64,000 bases of DNA from Rubritalea tangerina (GCF_042683245.1 NZ_JBHUJB010000035.1:1-64000), one strand, 5' to 3'. Counted from the stretch's first letter, positions 25,675 through 35,530 are shown. Translations and numbers: made by a program. Notes: generated by a model not told the origin, from the letters alone.

Positions 25675-27564
25675 TCAGCCCCTCTCACTCCCACACCGTA
25701 GCCTAGGTGCCACTACCCCCATTGCCACGGCCAATAGAAAACACAGCACTACAAACCAGTCCCCCAACTGAGCGTATACCGTCATCGCCGGTTGCTCCGG
25801 AATTTTCACCTTCGCATAGAGCGTTCCTTTCACAAAGGGATTCTCTAAACTGCCAATCACATTGTCCTCTCCTCCTTCGCCACGCATCGTGCCCATCACA
25901 TCCACTATCCCACTCACCCCTGTATTCGCAGCTCGCGCCATCGGCCTGCGCAACTCCACACTGCGAAACTTTGAATTCGCAATATGCTGAAGCGCCGCCT
26001 CACTCGTGCCAAACCATCCATCATTTGTGATATTCACAATCATTTGAGACTCTGACCTAACAAACTGCCTCACTAAGCGCCCGACTGTGTCCTCAAAACA
26101 TACCGACGGAATCACCCCCAAGCTCTCCCCCTTCACCTCCACATACATCGGCTCCCTCGACTGACTCGCCGAAAAGTTAAATGCATAAGAACTCCCAGAA
26201 CTCCATTCCATGATCGTCGCTAAAAATGGAATGTCTGGAATGTATTCACCAAATGGAACTAAATGACTCTTCCCACGTGCCTGTACAGCTGCGGTTGGAT
26301 ATTCCTCCTGCTCAAGTAAGTCTGACCCAACAATCGCCAATGCATTGTACGACTCCCCACCCTCTGGATGAAATGCAAACCCCGTCTCAGTCTCCACCCC
26401 CTCAAGCATGTTCGAGCCAAATATCACCTGGTAGCTCTCCCCATCTAAAACATAATTGCGAAGAAGGTCATCTGTAAGAGGTAACAAAATACACCCCTCC
26501 ATCCCCTTCACATACACTAAAGGCTGAGTAAAGGCACTCTCCGGAAATATAACGAAGTCAGGATACTCAATAGATATGACCTCCCCACTCTGGGCTTCCA
26601 ACGCCTCACGCATCTTGCGCTCATTCTCAACTTCTAAATCAACTAGAGCTCGCTCCGTTGCTTCCGCATACCCCTGATAATGTTCCACCTCCTGCGCCTC
26701 ATCCCACTTCATGCGTTGCTCAATATTCTCCTGTACTAATAAAACATTCACTGCCCGAGCTTCCTGATTTGCATAGTAGCTCATACGGTTCACCCCATAC
26801 GCAAACACCACCGCAATCATCCCCACAGTCACCGCAATCTCAAAGTGTGCCTGAAACTTCCCTGCCCTCAATTCATCAATAAATCGCTTCCCAGTCTGCA
26901 ATACCACAGAACATAAAAATATCGGTAAAAAAGATAAACCCGTCACCCCAACAATGTCCGCCACTTGCATCATCACTGGCACCTCGTGAAACGCTACCCC
27001 CACTCCATTCCATCCAAAACCCGTCATCAACCAACCGCGTAACCATTCCAATACAACCCAAGAAGACGCATGCAGAGTCGCATAAACCACAACCCGAAGC
27101 GATGCTCCCACGCCACTCACACGTTTTCGCCCTCTCTTCTTCTCCCCTTCTTTCTCAGCCATCTTCATCTCAATCGCTGACTTCACTCGCTCCCTTCTAG
27201 CTCGCCATGGGTTCCCTACGCTAGCTAACAGCATTCCCCATAATCCAAAATACACCGCCACATAAGCGCTTAACATCAACCAGCCAAAGAACGCCCCAGC
27301 CACCGGAACCGTCGGTAAATCCCCCATCGACTGCAACCACTTCAGGTTGATCAACCAGAAGGATAATCCAGCTACCATCCCCACCCCAAAACCATAGCGC
27401 TTCCTCTTCGTCTCACCACCACCTATCCATAGCGCTGCCATCAGCGGCACCGCCCATACCCATACCATCCCCGGAGCATACTCAAACCCCGGAAAACACA
27501 TCGCCAAAAATACCCCGCTGAGAACCGAAGCTAGGTAACACATGACTCGTTTCCTTTTCTCCAT
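25675..27564 (-). CDS. lnt: Apolipoprotein N-acyltransferase
   Basis: Inner-membrane enzyme adding the third acyl chain to lipoproteins, consistent with the several lipoproteins in this window. About 629 residues from the ATG at 27564; in-frame starts at 27612 and 27627 only add a poor extension. Several membrane helices flank a periplasmic nitrilase domain with the catalytic triad visible: Glu in DFVIFPESAFTQ, Lys in SHLVPFGEYIPD (with the preceding basic segment), and Cys in GVIPSVCFEDTVG. A basic loop (EKEGEKKRGRKR) is inserted between helices and makes it longer than E. coli Lnt. It lies downstream of the phosphomutase on the same strand. Confidence 0.9.
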   Translation of the reverse strand: MEKRKRVMCYLASVLSGVFLAMCFPGFEYAPGMVWVWAVPLMAALWIGGGETKRKRYGFGVGMVAGLSFWLINLKWLQSMGDLPTVPVAGAFFGWLMLSAYVAVYFGLWGMLLASVGNPWRARRERVKSAIEMKMAEKEGEKKRGRKRVSGVGASLRVVVYATLHASSWVVLEWLRGWLMTGFGWNGVGVAFHEVPVMMQVADIVGVTGLSFLPIFLCSVVLQTGKRFIDELRAGKFQAHFEIAVTVGMIAVVFAYGVNRMSYYANQEARAVNVLLVQENIEQRMKWDEAQEVEHYQGYAEATERALVDLEVENERKMREALEAQSGEVISIEYPDFVIFPESAFTQPLVYVKGMEGCILLPLTDDLLRNYVLDGESYQVIFGSNMLEGVETETGFAFHPEGGESYNALAIVGSDLLEQEEYPTAAVQARGKSHLVPFGEYIPDIPFLATIMEWSSGSSYAFNFSASQSREPMYVEVKGESLGVIPSVCFEDTVGRLVRQFVRSESQMIVNITNDGWFGTSEAALQHIANSKFRSVELRRPMARAANTGVSGIVDVMGTMRGEGGEDNVIGSLENPFVKGTLYAKVKIPEQPAMTVYAQLGDWFVVLCFLLAVAMGVVAPRLRCGSERG

Positions 27565-27690
27565 CGTCTCAATAACTTCCAGTATTCTTGTGATCTGTGG
27601 CGCAGACCACATGTAGCCCACACCCACTAACTTCCCATCTCGGCTTGCGCGCGCTCAACACACGCACAAGCCCTCGATGAAAATACTCTA

Positions 27691-29631
27691 CTAGGCCATG
27701 CGTGCTTGCGCATCAGCCTCCAAGGCCGACCACAAATCCACAAGACCCTTGCTGACTTTCTCTTTACTAGATGCCAAATCTCCTGATGGAGCATCCTTAC
27801 CAAACAAGTAAAACTTAATCTTCGGCTCAGTCCCTGACGGACGCACTGCAAAGGAACGACCATCTTCTAACTCAACAATGAGCATGCCAGCATTGGGGAT
27901 CGCATCCCCCTCGCTATCTTCAAACTCCTCCTTGGCGAAGTTACGAACGCGACTCACAGCCACACCATCCACTTCGCTCGGTGGGTTGTTAGAATACGAC
28001 TCATTCAATGCTTTAATCTGCGCAGCTCCCTCAGCACCCTCCATCACCATCGACTTTCCTTGCTCTAAGTGGTAGCCAAATTCCTCATAAATAGAATCTA
28101 ACAAACCTGCGATAGACTTACCTACACTCTTTGCATAGGCCGCAACCTCAGCAAACATAACTGCTGCCATATTGCCGTCTTTGTCTCGTACAAAGTCTGC
28201 CCCGAGGTACCCGTAAGACTCCTCACCTCCGAAGATGAAGAAGCGTGAATACTCAAGCCTTAACTTGCGGCTTTCCTCCTCACTCAGGTCTCGATAACTC
28301 CCCTCAATCTTGGAAGCAGGAATCCCATTCTCATACTTCTGCAGTTTGTCCGAAATAAATTTAAACCCAGTTAAGGTATCAACCATGTTCACGCCGAACT
28401 TCTCAGCAATCGCCGTCTGCAGCTCAGTAGTGACAAATGTCTTAATCAAGACCGCGTGACCACGGTTAGAATCATTCAAAATTCCAAGGTCAAACATCGT
28501 CTTCGTGCGATACCATGCCATCAATGACCCAATCTGGTTTCCTGTGAGCAATTGCATCTCACCAGCATCATTGCGCACAGCCACTCCCATACGGTCACAA
28601 TCCGGATCCGTGCCAATTACAATCTCAGCATTCTCCTTCTCAGCCAATGCGATCCCCATCGCCAAAGCCGGAGCATTCTCTGGGTTCGGCGAGTCAACCG
28701 TCGGGAATCTGCCATCTCCCCCGTCTTGCTCAGCTACCGTCAACACCTCAAAACCTAACTCACGTAAAATAGGAACCGAGATATGGCCCCCTGTGCCATG
28801 AATATTCGCAAACACTACCTTTGCTCCACCATTCTCCAATAAATCAGGACGTAACAACAAAGTCTTTAACTTGTCCATGTAGCGACGATCCGCTTCCTCC
28901 CCCAGTACTGTCAAACTACCCTGCTCTGACTCAGCTAAGGCATCGTAGGCTTCACTTGTTATGGCTTGAAATGCATCTAACACTCCTGTCGCGTGAGGCT
29001 CAACCAGCTGAGCCCCTTGATTGAAGTATGCCTTAAACCCATTGTCATGCGCAGGATTGTGACTCGCAGTGAGAACCACACCCGCATCCAAACGTAACTC
29101 GCGGATCAAAAATGATAACTGAGGTGTTGCTCTAGCATCCTCAAACAAATAAGCATCACAACCAAGGTCGGTACAAACCTTCGCACAAAACTCCGCAAAA
29201 TCACGCGAGTAATGCCGCGTATCGTGAGCAAATGCAAAACTCGGCTTACGTTCAATGCCCTCGCTTGCTAGATACTTCTTCACATAAGTAACCATCCCGC
29301 GAATCGCTCTCCCGACATTGTAAAAGTTCATCGTCGCGGTGCCCACACAAGGATGCTCAGGCCTATCGAGTGGTCCACCAGCCCCTTGCTCAGCCTTGGT
29401 AACAACACGCCCCACCGTACGACCTCTCAAACCACCAGTACCAAATACCAATGTCTTAAAAAATCGGTCATTAAGCTCATTCCATTCACCTGCTTCAGCA
29501 AGCTCAGTAATTGCTTCCTCCGCCACAGATCCTTTCGCTCCTGCTAACAATGCCGCAATGTTCTCGCGGGATGACACCAACAACGCACCGCTATCCACGG
29601 CCTTATCCAAAAGGGGTAATAAGTCACTCAT
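27691..29631 (-). CDS. Phosphohexomutase (phosphoglucomutase/phosphomannomutase family)
   Basis: A cytoplasmic enzyme interconverting hexose 1- and 6-phosphates. About 646 residues from the ATG at 29631; an ATG at 29646 is also possible. The four functional loops are intact: phosphoserine loop LTASHNPAHDNGFKAYF, metal loop GTDPDCDRMGVAV, sugar-specificity loop GGEESYGYL, and phosphate-binding loop RPSGTEPKIKFYL at the C-terminus. The length and the early GTGGLRG match the large PgcA/Pgm2-like branch that also acts on pentose phosphates. It is divergent from the methyltransferase gene, with about 95 bp between the starts. Confidence 0.9.
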   Translation of the reverse strand: MSDLLPLLDKAVDSGALLVSSRENIAALLAGAKGSVAEEAITELAEAGEWNELNDRFFKTLVFGTGGLRGRTVGRVVTKAEQGAGGPLDRPEHPCVGTATMNFYNVGRAIRGMVTYVKKYLASEGIERKPSFAFAHDTRHYSRDFAEFCAKVCTDLGCDAYLFEDARATPQLSFLIRELRLDAGVVLTASHNPAHDNGFKAYFNQGAQLVEPHATGVLDAFQAITSEAYDALAESEQGSLTVLGEEADRRYMDKLKTLLLRPDLLENGGAKVVFANIHGTGGHISVPILRELGFEVLTVAEQDGGDGRFPTVDSPNPENAPALAMGIALAEKENAEIVIGTDPDCDRMGVAVRNDAGEMQLLTGNQIGSLMAWYRTKTMFDLGILNDSNRGHAVLIKTFVTTELQTAIAEKFGVNMVDTLTGFKFISDKLQKYENGIPASKIEGSYRDLSEEESRKLRLEYSRFFIFGGEESYGYLGADFVRDKDGNMAAVMFAEVAAYAKSVGKSIAGLLDSIYEEFGYHLEQGKSMVMEGAEGAAQIKALNESYSNNPPSEVDGVAVSRVRNFAKEEFEDSEGDAIPNAGMLIVELEDGRSFAVRPSGTEPKIKFYLFGKDAPSGDLASSKEKVSKGLVDLWSALEADAQARMA

Positions 29632-29725
29632 TTCGGTCTGGATCATAAGAGTCAAAAATGAGATGGCAACCCCACAAACTCGCTATTCACTCGAATTCAC
29701 GTCATTTTTCCGTCACATTTTTCTC

Positions 29726-30631
29726 ATGCAAGTACCCGTCCACCAGCTTTTCGAAACAGCCATCGCTAAGCGACAACACCTTCTCGATGACAACACCAAT
29801 GCCGTGCGCCTGTTCGATGGATCCGGTGATGGCCTCGCCGATGTCTTCCTCGAGTGCTTCGCTGATCGCTGGGTCCTATCCACTAGAGATAATCGCATCT
29901 CCCAAGACCTCCGTGAATTCTTCCAACAATGCGGCAAAACCGTTTATTGGAAACAACTCGACCAACACCAAAAAACAAACCCCACACACCTCTTCGGTGC
30001 CGAACAAACCACCCCATTCATCGCTCGGGAGTCAGGCATCCAATACGAAATCTCATTCCAGTCAGGTTACTCACAAGGAATCTTCCTCGACCAACGTGAA
30101 AACCGTAAACGCGTCCGCCAACGCTCCAACACCGGTGACCGCATCCTCAATACCTTCTCATACACCGGTGCCTTCTCCGTCAGTGCCGCCATGGGTGGAG
30201 CCACGACCTCCACACTCGACCTATCCCAACCCTACCTCGACTGGGCCAAAAACAACCTAAGCCATAACCAAATCGACCCAGCTTCCCATTACTTTTGTAA
30301 AGGGGACACCTTCCATTGGCTGCGCCGCTTCGCAAAACAAGGACGCAAATTCGACGGAATCATCCTCGACCCCCCAACATTCTCACGTGACGACAAAGGC
30401 AAGGTCTTCAGAGTCGAAAAAGACTACCACCGACTCACCGACCTCGCAGCCCAATGCCTCAACCCTGGCGGTTGGATCCTCGCCTCTACCAATTGCCGAA
30501 AAATGAGTGACCACGATTTCCTTTTTGAAGCCTCACGCAGACTCCCCCGCCACTACAAGGCCACTCCCCTACCCATGCCAGAAGAATACACCGGTGAACA
30601 ATACCTTAAGACCCTCTGGTTCGATCTCTAG
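29726..30631 (+). CDS. Class I SAM-dependent rRNA cytosine methyltransferase, RlmI-like
   Basis: About 301 residues from the ATG at 29726; the open frame extends much further upstream, but that part overlaps the divergent phosphomutase gene and is not protein-like. It has the RlmI/RlmK pattern: IQYEISFQSGYSQGIFLDQRENR, SAM motif I LNTFSYTGAFSVSAAMGGA, acidic TSTLDLSQPYLDWAKNN, motif IV IILDPPTFSRDDKGKVFRVEKDY and WILASTNC. E. coli RlmI methylates C1962 of 23S rRNA; the same activity here is likely but unproven. The N-terminal PUA domain of RlmI is missing or very short. Confidence 0.82.
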   Translation: MQVPVHQLFETAIAKRQHLLDDNTNAVRLFDGSGDGLADVFLECFADRWVLSTRDNRISQDLREFFQQCGKTVYWKQLDQHQKTNPTHLFGAEQTTPFIARESGIQYEISFQSGYSQGIFLDQRENRKRVRQRSNTGDRILNTFSYTGAFSVSAAMGGATTSTLDLSQPYLDWAKNNLSHNQIDPASHYFCKGDTFHWLRRFAKQGRKFDGIILDPPTFSRDDKGKVFRVEKDYHRLTDLAAQCLNPGGWILASTNCRKMSDHDFLFEASRRLPRHYKATPLPMPEEYTGEQYLKTLWFDL

Positions 30632-30708
30632 AATCCTCACCCACTCGCCCATTCGCTAGAGAATTTATTTCGCTTCACAGCCACACTCCCATCCCTCTAA
30701 CTTCATTC

Positions 30709-31392
30709 ATGAGTCTGATAAAAGCCACCAACCTGCACCGCGGATACAGCGTCGGTAAAAAACGCATCGAGGTCCTCCACGGAATCGACCTCAGCATCCA
30801 AAAAGGAGAAAAAGTCTTTCTCTGCGGACCTTCAGGTGCGGGCAAGACCACACTCATGTACACCCTCGCCGGCCTCGAACAACCAGAACAAGGCTCCGTC
30901 ATCATCGACGGTATCGACCTCTACAAACTCTCAAAAAAACAACAGGCCAAACTGCGTAACGCACGCATGTCCTATATCTTCCAAAACTATTACCTCATGC
31001 CCGAACTCACTGCCCTCGAGAATGTCCTCGTGCCAGCCATGATCGGAGGTAAGGCTAATACAGATGCCGCCAAGGCAGCTCTCGACCGCGTTGGACTCTC
31101 CCACCGCTACGACCACCTTCCCGCCGAACTCTCCGGTGGTGAACAACAACGCGTCGCCATCGCCCGTGCCATCGTCAACCAACCAGAAATGATCTTCGCT
31201 GACGAACCCACTGGCAATCTAGATTCAAAAAACGGCGAACAAGTTATGCAACTCCTCCTGGAACTCGCATCTCAAGACCATGCAACTCTCATTGTCGTCA
31301 CCCACGACCTCAGCCTAGCCCAATTCGGTGACCGCACACTCATTGTCAAAGACGGTAATGTCGCCGACGGCGAAGTCGCCACACTCACCTAA
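30709..31392 (+). CDS. ABC transporter ATP-binding protein, LolD/MacB-like
   Basis: A 227-residue ATPase of the LolD/MacB/FtsE group. Motifs are Walker A CGPSGAGKTTLMY, Q-loop IFQNYYLMPELTALENV, signature LSGGEQQRVAIARAI, Walker B MIFADEPTGNLD and VVTHDLSLA. LolD drives lipoprotein release from the inner membrane together with LolC/E. No permease gene is adjacent, so the partner must be encoded elsewhere and the specific role is uncertain. Confidence 0.82.
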   Translation: MSLIKATNLHRGYSVGKKRIEVLHGIDLSIQKGEKVFLCGPSGAGKTTLMYTLAGLEQPEQGSVIIDGIDLYKLSKKQQAKLRNARMSYIFQNYYLMPELTALENVLVPAMIGGKANTDAAKAALDRVGLSHRYDHLPAELSGGEQQRVAIARAIVNQPEMIFADEPTGNLDSKNGEQVMQLLLELASQDHATLIVVTHDLSLAQFGDRTLIVKDGNVADGEVATLT

Positions 31393-31394
31393 AA

Positions 31395-31426
31395 ATGCGA
31401 CCCACCCTCATCCGAGTAGGTCGCAT
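31395..31426 (-). terminator. Rho-independent terminator for the PEP-CTERM gene
   Basis: A perfect 8-bp stem, ATGCGACC (31395-31402) and GGTCGCAT (31419-31426), lies between two convergent stop codons. Read on the - strand it is followed by five T residues, which overlap the stop codon of the LolD-like gene. It therefore fits termination of the PEP-CTERM gene and may also stop transcripts from the other side. Confidence 0.65.
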
Positions 31427-31461
31427 CTCAAATCACCTAAGGTAATTCAGTTGAGTATCAA

Positions 31462-32256
31462 CTAGCTGCGACGACGTCGCAATATCAACCCCACCCCAGC
31501 TAAACCAAGTAAAGCTGTGGATGATGGCTCCGGTACTGCAACCACCACCGTCTCTGTGGGTGTCTTAAAGACCGCCTCACCAGCAAACAAGATGTTACGA
31601 CCACTTCCACCAGGTGTCGTCTCCATCTGCAGCTGAAAACTTGAAGTGTTTGTTAGAGTGAATAACACAGAGCGATTCTCTTGCTGAGGAGTCATGTCTG
31701 TCGGATCTGTCGGGTTATCAGTCGCACCACCTGATGTCGTTGCAGTGAAGGACGGATCCAATACACTGCCGCCAACAGTCAATTCAGAATCAACAGTCTT
31801 TACGTAACTCTGTAATGATCCATTATCCACTACTCTAATAGTCTCAATGTTGTCGATCCCATCCTTGTTACCCCCTGTGTCTAAATCAAAAAACGCAAAG
31901 TCCCAAGATGAAGCCACAACCGCATTCGATGTTCCACTCTCCACAATCGTAAAGGTGAACTCCACTACCGTGTCATTCTGAATGTTGATCTGACCAAATG
32001 CTCCATTTAATCCATTGTTCGCTGTATTCGCAGCTTGGTACTGGCCACTACTTACAACTGCTACCAAATCGATCGCTTGGCCTTCTACAGATGCAATGTT
32101 AGACCACCTGATCGATCCCGCATTGAGGTCATTCTCATTTGCCCCGAGGTCACTAGAAACCGAACTTCCGCCAAAGTTCAATAATGTCGTGGATTCAACA
32201 CTTGTCACACCTATCGCCGACGCCGCTAAGATAGGGAGGAATAGTTTTTCTTTCAT
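31462..32256 (-). CDS. PEP-CTERM sorting-domain protein
   Basis: A 264-residue exported protein with signal sequence MKEKLFLPILAASAIGVTSVES. The C-terminus is a textbook PEP-CTERM tripartite signal: VPEPSS, a hydrophobic helix TALLGLAGVGLIL, and an arginine cluster RRRRS. The family is processed by exosortase at the inner membrane and exported to the surface or matrix. The middle part is Ser/Thr/Asn-rich beta-sandwich-like sequence with no recognised domain. No exosortase gene is in the window. Confidence 0.88.
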   Translation of the reverse strand: MKEKLFLPILAASAIGVTSVESTTLLNFGGSSVSSDLGANENDLNAGSIRWSNIASVEGQAIDLVAVVSSGQYQAANTANNGLNGAFGQINIQNDTVVEFTFTIVESGTSNAVVASSWDFAFFDLDTGGNKDGIDNIETIRVVDNGSLQSYVKTVDSELTVGGSVLDPSFTATTSGGATDNPTDPTDMTPQQENRSVLFTLTNTSSFQLQMETTPGGSGRNILFAGEAVFKTPTETVVVAVPEPSSTALLGLAGVGLILRRRRS

Positions 32257-32603
32257 TTCGATGTTATTGTTTATTCTTACAACATCTACTTAATCCCTTT
32301 CCTAGGAAACATGGCTTCCCATGTCTTTCACCGACACCCAAAACCTGAACTCAAAATACATGCAAGAGGGTATACAGTATTCACTAGCTCATCCGGGGAG
32401 AGAGTTAAGCAATGTCGAGAACCCACCACCTAACAGACATCAAAAACGCAAGTGATTCCACACTCAAAATCACCACTGAACAATAATTGTTAGAATACGA
32501 TTAGAAAAAAATCAACACCTAACAAAAACACAAAAAAGCTGCCCCCACTACCAGCAGGAACAGCTTCTCATTATGTATATGGGGTTCTTATCTTATGAAA
32601 AAA
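32257..32603. other. Gene-free spacer between two - strand genes
   Basis: About 350 bp of AT-rich DNA upstream of the PEP-CTERM gene. It should contain that gene's promoter, but I could not pick out a convincing pair of boxes. A short palindrome (CATGGCTTCCCATG, 32311-32324) lies about 55 bp before the start codon. The only other structure is the terminator at 32532-32566. Confidence 0.5.
32532..32566 (-). terminator. Rho-independent terminator of the PstS-OmpA operon
   Basis: Read on the - strand, AAGCTG and CAGCTT (32561-32566 and 32536-32541) pair, with additional partly wobble pairs inside, and a run of T follows. It lies about 40 bp after the stop codon of the DUF1318-PstS-OmpA gene. 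Confidence 0.6.
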
Positions 32604-34289
32604 TTATTGTCGCTTGAGCCAGATCTCGACTCGGCGATTCTGAGACCTCCCAGCATCTGAACTATTATCCGCTACCGGCATTGCCTCACCGAATCCTGCA
32701 GTCTCAATACGACTCACACCCTTTGCAGAAAGTAACTCTTTAACAGCCTCAGCACGCTTCTTAGAAAGTGAGAGGTTCGCCGACTGACGACCAACGCTGT
32801 CTGCAAAACCTACCAAGACTACCGTGTAGTTCTCATTCCCTGGGTTGGCTAGAAAGCTCGACAAACGATCAAGGTTATTGATGGAGTTGATATCAGGTTC
32901 ATTGGAGCCCTGAACAAAACGAATATTAGCCTGAGTGTCGCGACGGTCAGCAGCACGAATCAGCTGCTTATATGCATTCGGCACACTATTATCTCCAAGA
33001 AGTTGCTGCTTCAACTTTTCAGCGTTACTTTGATCTCGCTGTGTAGAAAGCCCCTGCCCAACCAAACCTACTTTATCCACCACTGCTTGCCCGTCGTTTG
33101 ACATTACAAACTTGATTAAGTCACGTGCCATAGGCTTGGAGTCGATCGGTAAGTAAAAATACAATAAGCGTGCCAATGGGTAATCCTGTGTCTTGACAGT
33201 CAAACGAGTTGGCTGGAAGGGACGCGCCTCCTTACCTGCTTGAACCGCAAGCCCCTTGACTGATGAATCAACATACGCCAAGCCTGTAAAACCAATACCT
33301 CCTTTGTTGCTAGCAACATTACGCACCAGTAAAGCTGAATCCTCAAAACGTTTCACATTCTTCTCAGTAAGACCAAGCTTATAAGGTTTTAATACCCGAG
33401 ACTTAAATGTGTCCCATGTCCCAGATTGCTCATCACGAGCAAACACTGCCACAGGTAAATCTGCTCCACCTAGCTGCTTCCAGTTCGTTATTTTGCCAGA
33501 AAATAAATGGGCAATCTGCTCCACAGTGAGTGCCTTGATCGGGTTCGAACGGTTCATCACTACAGCCACCCCATCCAATGCAATGGGAAATTCACAAGCC
33601 GCAGTACGCAGATCACCAAAACCAGCCTCGTTCAACTTCACTTGCTCCTTGTCCTTCATCGGACGAGATGCCATCCCGATGTCACAATACTTGCCATATA
33701 GCCCCACCTTCTTGGTTGAGTCCGTCTCGCCAAACGCCGTGCTAGAACCGTGAGCCTTGATCTCAATCACACCTAACTCTTTCTTCCCAGGACGCTGGTA
33801 AGTGATAGTCGCCTCCACACCATCGCGTTCAATAGTGATCCCAGTGTATCCTTGCTTCGCCAAAAACGCCTTCACCAATTCAGGCGCAAGACTCGCTCCC
33901 ACAGTGTTAGAACCATGCACTCGAAGCATAGTCACGAGCTGTGGCGCTGATGTGTCCACACCCATGCGCTCCGCAAATTGCTTCGCCACTGCAGACTTCG
34001 TAGAGTTCTGCATCTCTGCAATGATCACGAACATCCTATCGCGATCCTTATTCTCCGCTGCCACTGTCTTTGCTGCCGCTTCCGGAGCTGACCCTGTCAC
34101 CTGTAACAAGCCATCAACTCCCTCTTTCACCACTGCTGTGGATTTAAGGTAACCGACAAGCGCCTCGCGACTCTCACGACTCTGCTTCAAGCTCGCGAAC
34201 TCTTCCTTCAGTGCATCCGCATGCGCAAAAGACATCATCACAGCCATTGCTAACCCGACCAAATAGGTCCCTATGCTTTTAGTTTTCAT
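32604..34289 (-). CDS. DUF1318-like, PstS-type phosphate-binding and OmpA domain fusion
   Basis: A 561-residue exported protein with signal peptide MKTKSIGTYLVGLAMAVMMSFAHA. Residues about 28-112 resemble DUF1318/YdbL (GLLQVTGSAPEAAAKTVAAENKDRDRMFVIIAEM). Residues about 120-420 form a PstS-like domain (LRVHGSNTVGASLAPELV, MASRPMKDKE, LTVEQIAHLFSGKITNWKQLGG, DEQSGTWDTFKSRVL, NKGGIGFTGLAY). Residues about 450-560 form an OmpA domain (YTVVLVGFADSVGRQSANLSLSKKRAE, IETAGFGEAMPVADNSS, GRSQNRRVEIWL). It should bind phosphate or a similar oxyanion while held on peptidoglycan. It is preceded by a membrane protein gene with 20 bp between, and no pst permease genes are present. Confidence 0.85.
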   Translation of the reverse strand: MKTKSIGTYLVGLAMAVMMSFAHADALKEEFASLKQSRESREALVGYLKSTAVVKEGVDGLLQVTGSAPEAAAKTVAAENKDRDRMFVIIAEMQNSTKSAVAKQFAERMGVDTSAPQLVTMLRVHGSNTVGASLAPELVKAFLAKQGYTGITIERDGVEATITYQRPGKKELGVIEIKAHGSSTAFGETDSTKKVGLYGKYCDIGMASRPMKDKEQVKLNEAGFGDLRTAACEFPIALDGVAVVMNRSNPIKALTVEQIAHLFSGKITNWKQLGGADLPVAVFARDEQSGTWDTFKSRVLKPYKLGLTEKNVKRFEDSALLVRNVASNKGGIGFTGLAYVDSSVKGLAVQAGKEARPFQPTRLTVKTQDYPLARLLYFYLPIDSKPMARDLIKFVMSNDGQAVVDKVGLVGQGLSTQRDQSNAEKLKQQLLGDNSVPNAYKQLIRAADRRDTQANIRFVQGSNEPDINSINNLDRLSSFLANPGNENYTVVLVGFADSVGRQSANLSLSKKRAEAVKELLSAKGVSRIETAGFGEAMPVADNSSDAGRSQNRRVEIWLKRQ

Positions 34290-34309
34290 TGTTTATTTGT
34301 AGTTAAAAA

Positions 34310-35449
34310 TTATTTCACCATCTCACCAATGAGATCCCCCGATTTTCCCTTCTTCTGGATCATCGACTCGAGCGATAAATCTTCCTTCTCCCCATTCGCC
34401 TTCTTTGTCTCTCCACCTAACAAATCCTCCATACTTGGACCACGCTGCTTTGCTGAAGCTAACATCGCAGCCTCCAAGCTAGGTGCCTCAAGTTCAGGCT
34501 CTGGCTCCACTACCTGTGCCACTTCTGCGACAACTGCTTCTTTCTTCTCGGACTCAGCTTCCTCAACTTTTGCCACCACAACCGGCTCCTCCACTTCTGG
34601 CGCCTCCGCTACTTCTGCCACCTCTGGAGCTTCGTTTATCTCTTCCAGATCAGGCTCCGCTACGACTTCTTCAACTTCCAAGGTGGTATCAAAAGCCTGT
34701 ACTGGCACCAATTGAACCTCCGGCTCCCTATTCATCGCATTAGCAATCAATACTCCTCCTAAGCAAAGGGCCACCACACCTACCGCCGCAAATCCTAACA
34801 TTGCTTTGTTACCTGAACCAACTCCCCCACTTCGTTTACCTCCGCCCTCTCCCGCTTGGGCCGATGCTAACATCTGCCCCACCGGCACTGTCGATGTAGT
34901 CGGTGTCATCGATGTCGATAAAATACTGCGCATATGCCCCAAAGGAACATCCATGAGAATAGAAATGGCTCTCTCTAATGAAACTGCTCGGTTGTCTTTA
35001 GTCTCATACCCCCATCGAATCACCAAACGCTGCTCATCTCCCTCCTTATAAAGCATATAGCGATCCAAAGAATCGCGTGGATTGGGTACCCTGAAATTTA
35101 ACAAAATCCCCCCCACCTTGCTCGGAATCTCTTCCTCCTGTAACTTGCGCCTCAAACGAATCCACCCCTCCATGAGCCGCAACATCTCTGCCCTTGGTAT
35201 GTCACCAATGTTCTTCGCCGGCTTCGCCCTCGGAAAAATGTCCACCCCACTACTATTCAAAATCTGATAACGCTTTACCCCCTTCTTCTCTGTCACAATC
35301 GACGGAAACATCGTCTTGAACGATTCAGCCAATACCTTCTGTACCTCCTCACTGTCATAAGACAGCTGATGCCGAGGCGCCCTCAAACCCGGGCTCTGCA
35401 CAGGCTTCCACTCCTTCGTGTCTATCAATGATAAATCCCCCTTACTCAT
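34310..35449 (-). CDS. Single-pass membrane protein with acidic periplasmic tail, partner of the PstS-OmpA fusion
   Basis: A 379-residue protein of no recognised family. Residues 1-205 are hydrophilic and probably cytoplasmic, with a mixed alpha/beta look (GGILLNFRVPNPRDSLDRYMLY, QRLVIRWGYET). One membrane helix follows a glycine-rich linker at about 216-238 (AMLGFAAVGVVALCLGGVLIA). The remaining 140 residues are dominated by E, V, A and P repeats (VEEPVVVAKVEEAES). The order fits a signal or force relay across the membrane, as in TonB- or ZipA-like proteins, but this is inference. It is 20 bp upstream of the PstS-OmpA gene, so the two are likely co-transcribed. Confidence 0.6.
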   Translation of the reverse strand: MSKGDLSLIDTKEWKPVQSPGLRAPRHQLSYDSEEVQKVLAESFKTMFPSIVTEKKGVKRYQILNSSGVDIFPRAKPAKNIGDIPRAEMLRLMEGWIRLRRKLQEEEIPSKVGGILLNFRVPNPRDSLDRYMLYKEGDEQRLVIRWGYETKDNRAVSLERAISILMDVPLGHMRSILSTSMTPTTSTVPVGQMLASAQAGEGGGKRSGGVGSGNKAMLGFAAVGVVALCLGGVLIANAMNREPEVQLVPVQAFDTTLEVEEVVAEPDLEEINEAPEVAEVAEAPEVEEPVVVAKVEEAESEKKEAVVAEVAQVVEPEPELEAPSLEAAMLASAKQRGPSMEDLLGGETKKANGEKEDLSLESMIQKKGKSGDLIGEMVK

Positions 35450-35530
35450 ATAGAGGCATTCGATAGCATCACCAATCTAACAGCCGACACCTTTCAGGTG
35501 ACAACAACGACACCAAATCTAACAGAATGA

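Noticed and set aside
33538..33550. GGTTCGAA box resembling a tRNA T-loop
   Set aside because: It lies within the PstS-OmpA coding sequence, with no acceptor stem or anticodon arm at the right distances.
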